A DNA stretch of 64,000 nt from Phallus indusiatus (lineage: Eukaryota > Basidiomycota > Agaricomycetes > Phallales > Phallaceae), in contig JAQFWX010000128.1 in the NCBI GenBank assembly GCA_027605045.1, positions 1 through 64,000 of the forward strand, read 5' to 3'. This document shows, one piece after another, positions 39,146 to 52,146 of the stretch (the stretch's first letter is position 1; each line of letters opens with the position of its first letter). The translations under genes were made by a program, and so were the position numbers. The notes below the pieces were generated by a model. That model did not search any database. It saw nothing but the letters and a program-made list of their open reading frames with translations, and had not been told where the DNA came from.

Positions 39146-39343
39146 AAAATACCCCGGAAAGTATATAATTGATTGGATACCCAGAGAACATGGTGTTATA
39201 GCTATCTAATTAATAGTAAATTGAGCCGTTGTAAATATACTTTATTTCACCGCATGAAGTTGCAAAGAAGAGATGGATGGAATGGAAAGGAACGTAAGAG
39301 GTAGGAATAGCTGATTGTCCATCGCGAGAAACTCTCGAATTAA

Positions 39344-40826
39344 TCAGTAATCGGCGTCGGGTGTGTATACGAGCAAAGAGTTTATTTCCCAGTAGGCCTC
39401 CGTAAACTTTTCAGGATTATTGTTCACGACTAGAGGTGTATCAGCGCCGTCATTGATGTATATAAAGAAAGTGTATTTCATACAGTCTTCGCATACTCCG
39501 GGACAACCAGACGTAGGATATAACGCTCCAGCAAAGTCACCCTAATCCAATTCAGAAAACTCGAATGAGATTATCTTGTTGGATACTCACACAAAAGGTC
39601 AAATCGAAAATAATTTGATGGGCATTGAAATGATCAGGACTACAGTCTTCAGTGAATGGGAAGACTGCTTCAGGAAATCCCCATTCGAAACTTGGACGAA
39701 TTCTTTCTCTGGGATTACTAACTTCCGAAGGTACTGTGAAATCGTATCGGGACCAGAAGTATATCCGAATACCCCAGTCAGATCGATGTAACACATACCT
39801 TCAAGTGAGAAATACACGAATAAGAGAGAGGAGCTGAGTATTATCAAAACAGATGACCTACCAACCACCATCGTGTTCATTGAATGGATAACCGTAAGTT
39901 GCGGCTGTGAAATTCACACCGCAACCTTGATTGAAGTTGACATTAGTATCACAGTTAGTGGAAGTAGTTCGGCTAGCAAACGTCAAGGCAAGTGTCCCAA
40001 TAAGAGAGGAAGACCGGACCTACCCAAGCATAAATCGGTCCTCTGGCATTGTACAGTCCGGCGTGGTATGTAACGAAGCAAGGTTCCGTGTATTAAGGTT
40101 GACACCTAAGAACTGTTTCAGAGAAATTTCTATTGGTCTCCAAAATGCCTACCTTCAATGACTAAAGATGCACAGCATGACGGTTTATGAAGAAATTTTG
40201 GTCAAAATCATATTCGAAACTCACTGTCGATTTCACCCCCTTGGGGCCATGGACCCGTGCTGCTTATCGTCCAGAATGCCGGCCAAGTAGCACAGCCTGT
40301 CAAGTAAAGTCATAAGTATTCTCAGAAGTATTCAGCGTATACATACCAGCAGGCATATGGTTAAGATCCAAAATGATAACTGCCTCTTCATGGGAAGCAT
40401 TGGATTGGATCCGAATACTATCACGACCACGGGCATCCGGAGGAACAACGTTAGTGTGGTCAGCTTGCATAAAGAACTTGGAGTCGGTGTCTATTGGTGG
40501 GACCCAGAATTAATCAGTAAGTTAGAGGGTAAAATCTCTTCTTACAAGAGACGAGTCCTTTAGACAGAGCTTCATCCTTAGAAAGATAATTCTACAACGG
40601 TTAGCGTGAGCACGACTCAGAGAGCCCCTTCAAAGTTTGTCAATGGAAGACTAACGACACGACCGTGGGTTGGATCATTGAAATCAGAAAAAAAGAACTG
40701 TTCCAAGAAATCCTCGCCAACGTAGATATCCCTCAAACGATAAGATCCGTCATGTCCAAAGACTGCATTTGCGCAGAGCAGTATGAAGAAAAGAGCGATC
40801 CTGGTCTGTAGTACCATGCCAGCCAA
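39344..40826 (-). CDS. Secreted GH16 endo-beta-glucanase
   Basis: This is a family-16 glycoside hydrolase that cuts beta-1,3(4)-glucans, in the wall-degrading or wall-remodelling laminarinase-like branch of basidiomycetes. A signal peptide (LQTRIALFFILLCANAVFGH) is followed by YVGEDFLEQFFFSDFNDPTH, GRDSIRIQSNASHEEAVIIL and CATWPAFWTISSTGPWPQGG. The catalytic signature is split over an intron as GGEID|IIEG, giving the E-x-D-x-x-E nucleophile and acid/base pair. NLNTRNLASLHT follows. The C-terminus has paired cysteines (TSGCPGVCEDCMKY) and ends LVYTPDADY. The two possible starts (40826 or 40817) both give a signal peptide. There are at least eight introns. No carbohydrate-binding module or GPI signal is visible. 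Confidence 0.9.
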
Positions 40827-40981
40827 AAGGCGAAAAAGAGAAAATATAATGAATAGCTGTCATGGAGCAGGGACTCCGCATTTTATTCAACGCAAAAAGG
40901 CTGATTATGTTGATAGTTGTATGAATGAATTGAAAGCAAAGAGCGGAAAGCAGCCATAATAGACGTCCACAAGGATAAACT

Positions 40982-40987
40982 ACGCGT
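40982..40987. promoter_or_regulatory. MluI cell-cycle box upstream of thymidylate synthase
   Basis: A single ACGCGT lies 57-62 bp upstream of the thymidylate synthase start. In yeast the thymidylate synthase gene is a classic MBF target through this hexamer. A conserved role here is plausible but unproven. Confidence 0.45.
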
Positions 40988-41043
40988 CAACAACACCCTT
41001 AATTGCTAACTTGTTGCTAACTAAGATTTCCCATTCTCAAACC

Positions 41044-42017
41044 ATGGCCGCCTCCTTAACATTACATGAGGAAGAGCAGTATCTGAACTTGATTCGCGAT
41101 ATTTTGGATAAAGGGGCTCACCGTCATGATCGTACCGGAACGGGCACCATCTCGCTGTTTGCACCACCTTCACTTCGGTTTTCGCTGGCAGATTCAGTAG
41201 TGCCTTCATTGACCACGAAACGCGTTTTTCTACGTGGTATTGTGGAGGAACTGCTATGGTTCATCAAAGGCTCCACCGATAGTAAACTCCTTTCAGATAA
41301 GGGTGTCAAAATTTGGGACGGGAACGGGTCGCGAGACTTCCTAGACAAGCGTGGATTAAACCACAGACGCGAAGGCGATCTCGGTCCTATATACGGATTT
41401 CAGTGGAGGCATTTTGGTGCCAAATATGACACCTGCGATAAGGACTACACTGGAGAGGGTGTCGATCAACTGAAAGAGGTCATTCGCAAAATCAGGCAAG
41501 ACCCAACCGACCGACGGATCATCCTAAGTGCTTGGAATCCTGCTGGTTTGTCGTTTTACTAGCAATATCTTGCATGTAATCTGATTCTTTGTTCCTTCTT
41601 CAAGATCTCTCTATAATGGCGCTGCCACCTTGCCATATGTTCTGTCAGTTTTATGTCCATCTCCCACCCCCTACGGATCCAACATCGAAGCCGAAATTGT
41701 CGTGTCTGATGTACCAGCGCTCTGCCGACCTGGGACTCGGAATTCCGTTCAACATAGCGTCTTATGCTTTGTTAACACATATGATTGCAAAAGTCACAGA
41801 TACCGATGCACATGAACTGATCATGCAACTCGGCGACGCGCATGTATACCAGGATCATTTGGAAGCTCTTCAAATGCAACTCAGCAGGAAGCCTAGACCT
41901 TTCCCTAAACTCCGTTGGGCAAGGGATATCACTGACATAGACGGCTTCGAGGCAAGCGACTTCGTCATAGAGGGATATAATCCTTATCCTACGATTTCCA
42001 TGAAAATGAGTGTGTAG
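41044..42017 (+). CDS. CDC21: Thymidylate synthase
   Basis: The enzyme methylates dUMP to dTMP using methylene-tetrahydrofolate. Two exons (41044-41545 and 41605-42017) give 304 residues, the usual length. Motifs in order: [84 protein letters not shown], the nucleophile Cys in [32 protein letters not shown] and [13 protein letters not shown]. The C-terminus is ISMKMSV (MA(V/I)-type in others). The ATG at 41044 has a strong ACCATGG context. It diverges from the GH16 gene, with about 215 bp between starts that contain an MCB box. Confidence 0.97.
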
Positions 42018-42252
42018 CCCTCCCTCGACTCTTCACTATTGGTTACCCATGTTTTCCATACTACTTCTTTGTTTCTTCTGCATTTATGTACCTGTTTCGA
42101 CATTGTCGTATTAAGCTCCCTTGATAGAATGCACTTGCAAATACATATTGAAAGTGAGATTAATTAAGAATATATTTAACTGCACATTATTATTATCGCT
42201 ACATTGATATATGATACATATGATTCAACGATATGAAATGTCCGATTGAACC

Positions 42253-45200
42253 TTACACCGCACGCGGTGTTCCTGCTGGGTGATCTGCAAAGGGATTTGC
42301 TTGGCGGAATGGAATTCCTATACTAGTATCACAGTCATCATCAAAGCAGGTTGCGAATGGGTTTTCTGCTGTTGTTGTTGCTTGTGATGTTGCTCGAACG
42401 CGGTGAGAAGTCGCAGAAGGTGCCAGCGTCGCGTAGTCATAGGGAGATGAAGGAGGCGAAGGGGAACTGGGAGTTTCGGCTGGAATAGGTCGCACGAACC
42501 CGTGGTGGATTGGTAAATTCGAATTTAGGGTCTGAGGTGCCTTAAGGGTGAAGGATAACACTGAAGGTTTCTCGACTGGATTTGACGATCCAATCGTAGA
42601 CAAAGGTTTGGTAACCGAAGAACGAGAGCGACGCTGTTTTACTAACGGCTCCATGTCTTCGGGCGAAGTCTGCTGTGTCATTTTCAACGGTTCTTCTTCT
42701 TCGCCCTGTATTACGATCGGAAGTTTACGGCGCTGGGAAGCAGGTATACCAATGTTGGTTTGAATTGTCAACTGAGGATTCAGCCTGCGCGGGGAACTCC
42801 CGGCCTGAGGCAAGGTTGCAGAAGGATCGACGGTTTTCACCACGCTTTCACTTAAGAAACTATCTTCGGAATTGCGGCGTTTCAAGAGGCGCTGCCACCA
42901 GTGTCGACCCTTCTCTTCGCGGACTTCCACCTGGAAATACTCCGTTTGATGACTTGGGACGTACGTCTGTCTCTTCAATGCCGCCTCTTCGTCTGTAACG
43001 ATCAATTCTCGACCAGCTGACTTGTGTCTCAGTTGGCTTGACCGTTCCCGCAAGTCCTGCGTTTCGTATTCTTCCTGCGCGGAAGTTGCATCTGATGGTG
43101 TCCGTTTCAATGCCCGTACGCCTTGGGTCAAAGCACCGGCAGATTTCGTCAATCGAGTAAAAAAGCTGACTTGTTCAGGCGAGTTCAATGGTCCGAAGCT
43201 TCGGAGATTTCCTGTGCTTCCCGCAGGTTGGTGACTTACTAAAACGGTGTCCCTTTTCTCGCCTTCGTTGGGTTGCCAAGGGTAAACGAATGGAACAACT
43301 TGATCGCGTTGTTCGTTCTCCCACCGTTTACGTTTTCGCGATTCTGCCCAGGTCTTCCCATACGAATGCCATAGGATAATGCACAATGCCATGAAAACAA
43401 CGAAAAGCCACAATCCAAGGAAAATGCCGAACATTATCCGTTCTTTTTTCAAGCTAGACACGTACGTGTCAACCAGGCGTCCTACAAGTCCCTCGCTATT
43501 TCCGGATCCTCCTCCAACAGCAGCTTCCGAGATAGGTTGCGCTACCTCGTTCACTTGGTCGGGAGAAAGAACGAGAACAGATTGATTCACGGTCGGAAAG
43601 TCGACTTGGAGATTATTGTGAAGGAAAGTGAGAGCATCCTCGATAGCGGAAACTTTCGTGCCGAGTAGGCAGCGAACAAAGGCTTGTATTGGCTGATCCA
43701 GAATAGTACCACCGAAGACTGTCGTAACGGCATTCTGTATGTCTGAGTAGAAAGTGGCGATGGTGGTATTGAGAGTAGTGGTAGTCGTGTTGACCCAGCC
43801 GAAAAGACCGTCGTTGATGCTACTTTGGACAAGCAGGATATGTCCGTTGATTTCGTTTGCATATGCTGAAGATTGATTCTGCATCGAGGCGTTCATGGAA
43901 GTGGCTATTGTACTGCTGAAATCGGCAACCGTGCTTGCGACTTGACTTGAAAACTTGGCTTGGACGGGTCCGAGGGCCAGAAGTTGCAGTTCCACAGAAA
44001 GCAGGCCAAAAAAGCCAATGAGAAAGCAAGCAAGGGCGGGAGGATGAAATACATAGTGGAAAAAGAATTGAAGATGTGTGTAATTTTTCTGAGATAGACG
44101 GAGCATGGACGCCAAACGATTAGCCAGACGGGAAAGAAGAGGGTGGGTTGAGACGGCGTGTAAGGTTAAGAGATTGTGGTCAGTCATCTGAAGTACGGGA
44201 TCCGAGTTGCTATCAAGGTGATAAACAGTCGGATCTGTCGTCCACGCGCGTCTTGTTCTTTCAAGATGGCGAAGAAGACATCTCCATTTATACCACTCCA
44301 AAAGACAGTTGCCAGCCAAAAGTAAGAGGGCCAAAACGATGAGTAAAATAACGCCAATTTTTGCGACGTGAACCAATTCTTGACCAAGATTATCGATCAC
44401 TCCGGTGTTGACCTGACTACAGAATGACAACGAATCCAATTGAGGAACTGGAAGAATCGACTCGTTAAAAGTGAGTCCAAAGAATGTCTCGTTTATTTCC
44501 TTCTTAACCAATTCAAATGGCGTATCGATCCTGTAATGTTATGTACGTCAGTAATGGCATATAATAAGACGTAAAGAGAGACATTACAGGTTATCGATAC
44601 TACTGCGAAGATCACTAAGCGAAGGGAGGGACGAATTAAGCTTTATTAAGGTGGTTTCAAAGTCGGTGGGAAGCGTGACGTTATTTAAAGCATTGAGACT
44701 GGGGATGCTGAATTGTGGTACATTAATGCTTGCACCGAATGGTAAAATTTTGTTGATTCCATTAATTGCTGTAGAGATTGCCGAATTGGCGGTAGCGACG
44801 TCACTCTGAATACCAGTACGGATTCCGTTTAGAGTACTTTGAATGAACGATTGAAGCTTGGAAAGCGCATTAGCTTGGGAATCATGCAGAGAAAAAATGG
44901 GTTTCATACCTCCTGAACGGCACCGATTAGGATTGCTAAACCGCCTTGAATGACTAATTCAAGAAAACAAAGAAAAGTGGATCGATAGGTATCCACAATA
45001 AAGTTGATGATGGCCTCCATAACGGTCAGGGAAAGGATTAAAGCTTCTCTAGCACCGTTCATCGTGCTATTGACTGCGTCGACGACCTGTTTGTTGGTAC
45101 TGATAGCCATAAATCTCGGTAGACTAGCTGCAGCGGTGGCAGCGTGCTGGGCAGCTTGGCAGCTGGATAGTAAGTCATCTTTGGCGTTGACAATTGCATC

Positions 45201-45427
45201 TTGTGCCGATGCAAGGGAAAGTTGAAGACGAAAGGCTACGAAGAGCAGAGAGAGAATTGGATAGGCTAGCCATGACAAGCTAGGGACAAATTCAATAAGG
45301 CAGCAATGTAAAGAATACGCATATCTTACCTTATTAAATAGGGTAGAGTGAGATACGGTTTCAATGCAGTCTGAGGGGCATTTGGTTGTTCGTAATGTGG
45401 TGGGGGAGTTGGGATCCTTGAAGACAT
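42253..45427 (-). CDS. PRM1: Plasma-membrane fusion protein Prm1
   Basis: Prm1 is a multi-pass protein promoting membrane merger during mating and hyphal fusion. The first exon encodes [19 protein letters not shown] and joins a hydrophobic helix [20 protein letters not shown]. Further membrane segments are [55 protein letters not shown] and [19 protein letters not shown]. They are separated by two large extracellular loops rich in Asn-glycosylation sites (NATL-, NNVT-type). A conserved segment is [21 protein letters not shown] long cytoplasmic tail is Ser/Pro-rich. The intron after AVQE needs a 53-nt excision ending at CCAAG to keep phase. Topology and length fit the family. Confidence 0.88.
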
Positions 45428-45878
45428 AAAGAGAGCAGTGAATTAGTCGTTCCGGCGACGGTACTTAAGAGAGAAAGAAGATAAGAGAAAGATGTGATAA
45501 AAGAAAGAGAACGCGGATGAGGGGCGTTGGGAAACGACAGAGAAGACCATTCTTTTGAACAAATATTGGAATGCGGACAATAACAGCGTATTGTTCCTCT
45601 TGTGCGATTAGACGCCCATCGTCCTTATTGTCTTCTCGCGTACAACAGTCTTGCACGTGATTGATGATGACACATAGCCATACTTGATACTATTTCCCTT
45701 TGTTAGCCTGCATTCGCCAGCCGTGCGCACCATTAAATCATTCAAGCGATGACATTAAGGTGGAAATCTTCGAAGAATATCATAATAAAATACAAAAAGA
45801 AAACAAAGCCCAAGAATATGGAAGTTGTGTTTGGTCACGCTATGTCACGTCATTCACCAGCTTTGCTTTCATTCCTTT
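45428..45878. other. Divergent promoter region PRM1/KTI12
   Basis: This 451-bp spacer lies between two outward-facing start codons and is presumed to hold both promoters. No coding exon, repeat or recognisable factor-binding cluster was noticed. Confidence 0.6.
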
Positions 45879-46995
45879 ATGGCATTAATAACAGTCACCG
45901 GATATCCGTGTTCAGGAAAAACAAGGCGCGTTCATCAGCTCACGGACTATCTTGAAGCACAGCTTCGATTGCCCGAGAACTCACAATTAGGTCTCAAGAT
46001 CGTCGTGGTATCAGATGACTCACTCAATCTACCTCGCAGTGTTTATAGCGGTACGCGAGTCTTCTTTTACTTCATTGAAGGAGCTTTTTGTGTATTTGTT
46101 TGTAGATACCCGCTCAGAAAAACCTGCAAGAGGCGCTTTATTTTCAACCGTACAACGGCATATGAATCCTTCGACGATCGTAATCTTGGATAGCCTCAAC
46201 TATATAAAGGGATTTCGGTACCAGCTGTATTGTGCTGCCAAGGAGGCGGGTGTCAGGGTTTGTACCGTGCGTTTATTTCGCAGCAGATTTAATCATTGGT
46301 GCTTATCGGCGTTAAAGTTATTTATCGTGGCGACGCCAAATCAATGTGCTGAATGGAACAAAGAGCGCGATACAAACTTCGCATATACCCCAGATACGTC
46401 AGTCTACTTGACCAAGTCTGGCAACAACAGACAACAGCCTTTCTCATTTTATTACTCAGATTAGATAATCTCATTATGCGTTACGAGGAACCGTCGTCTA
46501 TGGTTCGGTGGGATTCACCGCTATTCACAGTTGCGTGGGATGAGCCCGAGCTGCCTAAAGATCAGCTATGGCTTGCCATAGTACGTGGTGATATAAAACC
46601 CGCGAATGTGGGCACCCGTGCGGTCAGTATAAATGACCTTGTTGTTGTCAATAGTGTTATTGACAGTCGTTCAGGCCCCTCGAGCACCGGCGGACTCTTT
46701 ACAAATTTTGGAAAGCACGGCTGCCGCTGTAGTTTCTTCGATCACTTCCGAAGAAACAGCGTTGGCTGGCGTTGGTGGAACGATACCCATCTCACTTTCG
46801 ACCGGTCGGTATGAGATTTTATTACCGGCACGAGCTATCACCTTTTCGGAACTACAACGATTGAAGAGAGCATTTGTTAACATGCACAAAAAAGCTATGA
46901 CCCAAGGAGCCGCTGAACGAAGCGCTGTAGAGTTCACAGAAAAGAGCATTGTATTTAAGTTTATAGAGTATTTAGAACAAAACATGCAGACATAA
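45879..46995 (+). CDS. KTI12: Kti12 (Elongator-associated P-loop protein)
   Basis: Kti12 is a P-loop ATPase-like partner of Elongator, needed for wobble-uridine tRNA modification. The start gives MALITVTGYPCSGKTRRVHQ, with the Walker A motif GYPCSGKT. It is followed by VVVSDDSLNL, DTRSEKPARGALFSTVQRHM, STIVILDSLNYIKGFRYQLY, ATPNQCAEWN and MRYEEPSSMVRWDSPLFTV, all in the order known for Kti12/PSTK-like proteins. The C-terminal helix ends KFIEYLEQNMQT. Introns near 46,051-46,106, 46,270-46,313, 46,402-46,460 and 46,624-46,675 splice in phase. The last uses the acceptor at CGTTCAG, joining TRA to APRAPADSLQ. Confidence 0.92.
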
Positions 46996-47068
46996 TTTGA
47001 AAATAATATCCGTTTGGTTATCACGAGCACACCAAAAAACTAGACCAGGTACATATCACCATCCTTGC

Positions 47069-48382
47069 TTAATTGTCCTGGACGTTGTTCAAAACGCGCA
47101 GGATGCTCAAGACTAAAAAGGCGGGTTAATCAAAATGCAGGTATAATAAATCCGAAACTCACAGAGATTGATAAAGCTAAATGAAAGTTAATATAATCAG
47201 TGATTGCATATAAATATGCGTATGTTGATGGAAGACATACTCGAGATAAAGACTGACAGCGCCGACTATGAATTCATCAGGCGAGAGGCGGTTATTAATG
47301 TTATATGTCTTGAAGAAACTTAACGTGGATCATACGAGTTAACTGAGGGACTACATACGTCAAAAACAATATATCCGCTGAATAACAGGGAGCCTCCGAC
47401 GCCATAAATAAGGTCCATTGTCTTAGAGAAGGGGAAGAACATTCCGACAACTCCCGTCATAACAAGCGCGATCAATCCGCCAAACAAAAAAGGTCCCATC
47501 CCAGAGAAATCCCACTTCGGTATTGTTAGCTATCACTGGATTTGTAAGATGTAAGTGATGGCGAACCTTGGACTGGAAAGTGAAAAGGGTCAGGCCCAAG
47601 AATATGCCCAGAGTAATAAGTCTAATGCAAGACGAATGAGTGAGCGAAGAAGAAAGACAGATAGAAATAGCCTACAGAGCCTGCAAAACTACCACAGTGT
47701 CATAGAACGCGACAACAACGCCCAAGGTCAGGGCTTCAAGAACGGTGAACGTGGAAAGTAAAACGAAGTTGTAAGGATGGCTGTGTCTCTTCCAAAAGAG
47801 CAAACCCAGATTTATCAACGTCCCGAGGAATGATACCAAGAGGGACCAGGTACTATTCGGTTTGAGTTTTAGGTGTGTATAAATCATTGAGCCCTACGTA
47901 CTTGGTTTGAACCCAAGAAATGGCCTGCGCATTCTGAGAAAAGAAGCCACTGACAACTGTGGTGGCGAGCTTAACAAATTATTAGAAACCAATAATTAGG
48001 GTATCCAGAGAGAAGAATTTACAATCTGGCAGACTAGAAAACTGCTTTAGCATAAAGAAAGATAGACAGGAATGTCGACATACAGAGTATAGTATAGATC
48101 TTTCTCACGAAGGCAGCGCGTATTTCCGGAGAGCTTTCAGATACTGAAACACCATACTAGATGACACGTTGCTTAAGTTAACGAAACAATATATGACTGG
48201 CTACACACTTTGAAATCTTCTGGCACATCGTCACTGAAATACCCGTCAACTGGGATTTCCAGTCCAAATAATATTAGGACTTACGGATCGGGTTGATTAT
48301 AAATACCAGAGCTAGGTCCAGATCTCCCAAGTAGAGGTTCACTGGATGCGTCTTGGTAGCGAGGGGGAGCTTGGGTAGACAT
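47069..48382 (-). CDS. Bax-inhibitor-1/Lifeguard (TMBIM) membrane protein
   Basis: A multi-pass protein of the BI-1 superfamily, proposed to act as a pH-gated calcium leak and cell-death modulator in the ER or Golgi. The N-terminus is soluble and proline-rich (MSTQAPPRYQDASSEPLLGR). It continues FKYGVSVSESSPEIRAAFVR, typical of the Lifeguard/TMBIM4 branch. Helices include WSLLVSFLGTLINLGLLFW and TFTVLEALTLGVVVAFYDTV. The signature segments are FLFGGLIALVMTGVVGMFFP and GGSLLFSGYIVFDTYNI. The conserved Asp motif is NRLSPDEFIVGAVSLYLE, and the protein ends RVLNNVQDN. There are eight or more small exons; exact boundaries near 47,200-47,400 and 48,000-48,200 are approximate. Confidence 0.85.
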
Positions 48383-48728
48383 AACGATGAAGGTTCGAGA
48401 ATGAAGTGAAGTGAGAGTTGCGGCGGAACCGGATCTCGTCACACAGCATCCGTCATTACCTAATCAAGCTTTGTCAGCTTAGAAACACACTTCAACCCGA
48501 AAGTTTCGTTGTTTCGAAACTTGTGTCAAGGCTTTCTCTCAAGTGTAAGTCTAATTTCTTCCAACCTAACTAGTTTTTGGGTACAATATTGTTATCATTT
48601 TCAATTTTCACAATGATTGGACATGTTGGGTGGATGGATTCCGAATGTCTTTTTTGGATGTACTTCACGGAATCCTTACTAATTCAATAGGTTTTTTCAG
48701 TTTCTCTTTTCTTTCATAGTACATCGAA

Positions 48729-49626
48729 ATGGCTGATACAGGACGTGGACGTGGCGGATTTGGACGCGGCCGTGGTGGTGATCGTGGACGTGGTCGCCGT
48801 GGACCCCGTCGGGGAGGTCGCAAGGATGAAGAAAAAGAATGGTGATCTCTTGTCTTTGCTATGCAATAATTTCTATTAACTAACTTGTATTATCTCTTTA
48901 ACTAAGGGCTCCCGTAACTAAATTGGGTCGTCTCGTAAAAGACGGAAAGATCAAGTCCATGGAAGAAATTTATCTGTTCTCCTTTGCTATCAAGGAATAC
49001 CAAATTATCGATGCCTTCTTACCCAAACTCAAAGACGAGGTCATGAAAATTATGCCCGTTCAAAAGCAAACTCGTGCCGGTCAACGTACCCGCTTTAAGG
49101 CCTTTGTTGCCATTGGTGATTTCGACGGACACGTTGGTCTAGGCGTAAAATGTGCCAAAGAAGTTGCAACCGCTATCCGCGGGGCTATTATCTTGGCCAA
49201 ACTATCAGTTATTCCAGTCCGAAGGGGTTACTGGGGTGCAGCTCTCGGTAGCCCACACACAGTTCCGAGCAAAGTCAGTGGTAAAGTCGGTTCAGTCATG
49301 TGTCGGTTGATCCCTGCGCCACGAGGTACCGGTATCGTCGCTGCCCCTGCCTCAAAACGTCTCCTGCAACTCGCAGGTGTAGAAGATTGCTACACACAAT
49401 CGAAAGGTAGCACTGCAACTATGGGTAACTTCTTAAAAGCTACTTTTGCTGCTGTAAGTGTCATTTCGTATAGCTGATTTCCACCTTGACAAATCAATTG
49501 CAGATTACCAAAACCTACTCATTCCTCACTCCTGACCTGTGGCCTGAGATTGCATTACCACAAGTCCCTTACGATGAGTACAGTGGGCATTTACAATTAG
49601 CTGCCAAGAAGTTGTCAGCTTATTAG
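48729..49626 (+). CDS. RPS2: 40S ribosomal protein uS5 (Rps2)
   Basis: Ribosomal protein of the small-subunit head/shoulder, involved in decoding fidelity. The N-terminus is an RGG/GR-rich tail ([20 protein letters not shown]), an arginine-methylation target in other eukaryotes. The S5 domain has [59 protein letters not shown] and [20 protein letters not shown]. The C-terminus encodes LAAKKLSAY. Introns lie after EKEW (48,842-48,905) and KATFAA (49,454-49,503). A typical 5' UTR intron probably ends at 48,720 (TTTCATAG), with a TACTAAT branch site near 48,676. Strong codon bias, as expected for a ribosomal protein. Confidence 0.97.
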
Positions 49627-49715
49627 TTTATGTGGGATGATATGTTTCGCTAGTTTCAAAATATGAGCATGTTTATTCCACGCCAAATGACTAGATACAG
49701 CTCGCAAATATTTTA

Positions 49716-52146
49716 TCAGAAAGACTGATACAATTCCTGTACCCGACCTGAGTCCACAATTTTCCTTAAAGTCGCCAAAGCCGCATTACCAGTCATTTGG
49801 AGACTCCATAAGCCCACACTTCTAAAACGTCGATTGAGGTTTACATTAGATACATGGTGTGCCAAAGCGTTGTATGTCTAAAAATCGAGTTAATTGAGAC
49901 CTCATTCACTACCTTGTTTTAACGGCACCTTATATGAAATATCATCCATTAGTCCGGCTGCGGATGTAGTGAGCAGGTTAATAGAAAATTTATAAAATAA
50001 TGAGACATACTTTCCCACATCTATTGGGGCAAGTAATGAATCATCCGGTAGACATTGGAAAGAGCTTCGCTTACCGTCCACGAGCCATCAAAAGCATCCA
50101 GGTCCTTTAGGATGTGACATTGAATAGGAACCAAAGTGCGATTTGCACTGTAGTGAAATAAATACGCCATATTTTCAGTGAACGGATAGACTCACTTGAT
50201 GAAAGCGACAATGGGTCGTATCAATGCATTATTGACGTAGGAAAGTTCGCTTGTGAAAAGGGGTACAGCTGCTTTAAGGTCCCGGAAGCGTATATCGATA
50301 TCGATAACTAGATGTTTGAGAAACTCGTTTTCCTCGACTGGTGCACTTATGGGAGGTTTCGCGAGAGTTCGTTGACCGGGAATACGCTCCGTGACAGAGG
50401 AGGCTATACTCGCGACTTGGGAGGATGCGGCGTGTGATATGTTTGTGGCGATCTCTGATATTAATGCGTTAAAATCGGCGTCTGTCGGATCGGAAGGAAA
50501 CTTTATATCCACAACCGCATCCAGTTTTCCAGCAGTGAGCCAAGATATAGGACCATCGGGGACGCTCATAGCTTGTATGTGATCCAAATTCACACCGTCA
50601 ATCCTGAATCTGGACTAAAATACGTTGTCGTGTCATTTGCTTGGTCGTAAACGAATGAACAACCTACCATCCGCTTCCATTGTCCATCCTTTAAATCTTC
50701 TTCTGTTGTTCTGCTGATGCTTTGAGGTTTGTGTAAGCTGAACAGACAATTATCGAATTGTCCGACAATGTTTTCTGCGGAAAGAAAATCATAGAACAGC
50801 CATTGTTTCCGCAACCTTTTGAATTCTCCACGGAAGATAGATGCTGTATATGGTCGGAAGCGTGCAGGTTGGTAAACAGTAATCAGAACATCCTCCAACT
50901 GCAGAGACTCTAATTGGAAATCTCCGGGCTGGTGTTTATGGCGGAATTCTGCCGGATTGAGTGAGGGATCCCATTGAACGGAACGTCGATCTAAAAAAAA
51001 CATGAGATAGGTGATCGGTTTTTACACGCCAAAGAACGAAACAAACCCAAAACACCGCGTACACCTTTAACTATGACGTCTTTAACGAGTCCTTTTCCAT
51101 CAAGCCAATGCCATAAAGAGAGTGTCACATCAATAGTATCAACGTCCAAATCAAACAAGGAATAATTGACCGCCGATGGCTCATTGAAAATCGATATCGC
51201 ACTCTCCTCGTCTTCTATTTCGTGATGATACGCGGGATGGTTTCCGACATCTAGTCTCGCAGCAGATTTATGGACATTAGGGTTTACTTGTGTAGTTAAG
51301 GCATCCGTTGTACTTCCGTTTGGCCTTCGAGATATATAAACATTTTTGAACGATATACGGGAGTCTTTCCATTTTGGAACAATAGCTGATTCAAATGCAA
51401 TGACGATGCCCGTTTCTGCGGTTAAGTAGTTACTAATGGCCTTGGCAATATACTCTAAAAGGGATAAGATTTAGGTCTACAACCTCAGCAATATACACAT
51501 GCCTTGCAGCCTTAAGCTATTAGCGGTTGCAAATATGACGGAAAAGAAAGTTGTGCTATAACAGAATCTCAATATACGTTCAAAAAAACAAAACGAAAGA
51601 TTATACATACGTTCCCACTAGTATCCATACTGTCTGAGTCATAAGAAACCATGTGAAAAAGGCAGATATGTCGTCCGCGTTCCATCGTCTGAAAGATTTG
51701 ATCGTAAACCACTTGAAACGAACCCGAATTCGTCCCCAGAAACTAGTGGTGACCTTGAGGAGATCGTCTTTGGTCGGTCTATGCAGGTGTGGAACGAGGA
51801 GTGCTAGGCGACGGAAAAACTTTGGGTAGTTTTCGAGATGAGGATTATGAAGAGGTTCCGCAGGATTGTGATCCTTTTTTGGTAGCTCCGAATGGATTCG
51901 GGAGGAAATTTTAAATTGACGACACAGAACTCTTATATGTGTCTGATGTTGAGAACGACGGTCGTGGATTTGGTAGTCATGCAGCACTCGGAATGCAGGA
52001 GAAAGAGAGCTTGTTGATCGTGCGACATGATGAGAAGTAAGAAAGTACTTCCGAATGGCAGAATATCTATCGAAAGCAGACTGGTTTCGATAGTGCGAAA
52101 GATTAGAAAATAATCCAGAAGCCAATGAATTTTTGGCAACTCTCAT
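49716..52146 (-). CDS. MDM31: Mitochondrial inner-membrane protein Mdm31/32 family
   Basis: Mdm31-type proteins sit in the mitochondrial inner membrane and maintain mitochondrial shape, mtDNA and cardiolipin/phospholipid homeostasis. The N-terminus is basic and Ser-rich (MRVAKNSLASGLFSNLSHYR), consistent with a presequence. It leads to PTKDDLLKVTTSFWGRIRVR and the first membrane helix ISAFFTWFLMTQTVWILVG. Conserved later blocks are MFFLDRRSVQWDP, GDFQLESLQLEDVLITVYQP, FDNCLFSLHKPQS and GVNLDHIQAMSVPDGPISWL, plus GKLDAVVDIKFPSD. The C-terminus ends IVDSGRVQELYQSF. Several introns between 49,850 and 51,600 were only partly traced. The gene converges with RPS2, with 89 bp between stop codons. 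Confidence 0.87.

Noticed and set aside
42253..45427. Possible secreted or adhesin gene because of the Ser/Thr-rich tail
   Set aside because: Multiple membrane helices in the Prm1 arrangement and the conserved [10 protein letters not shown] segment fit Prm1; the tail is cytoplasmic.
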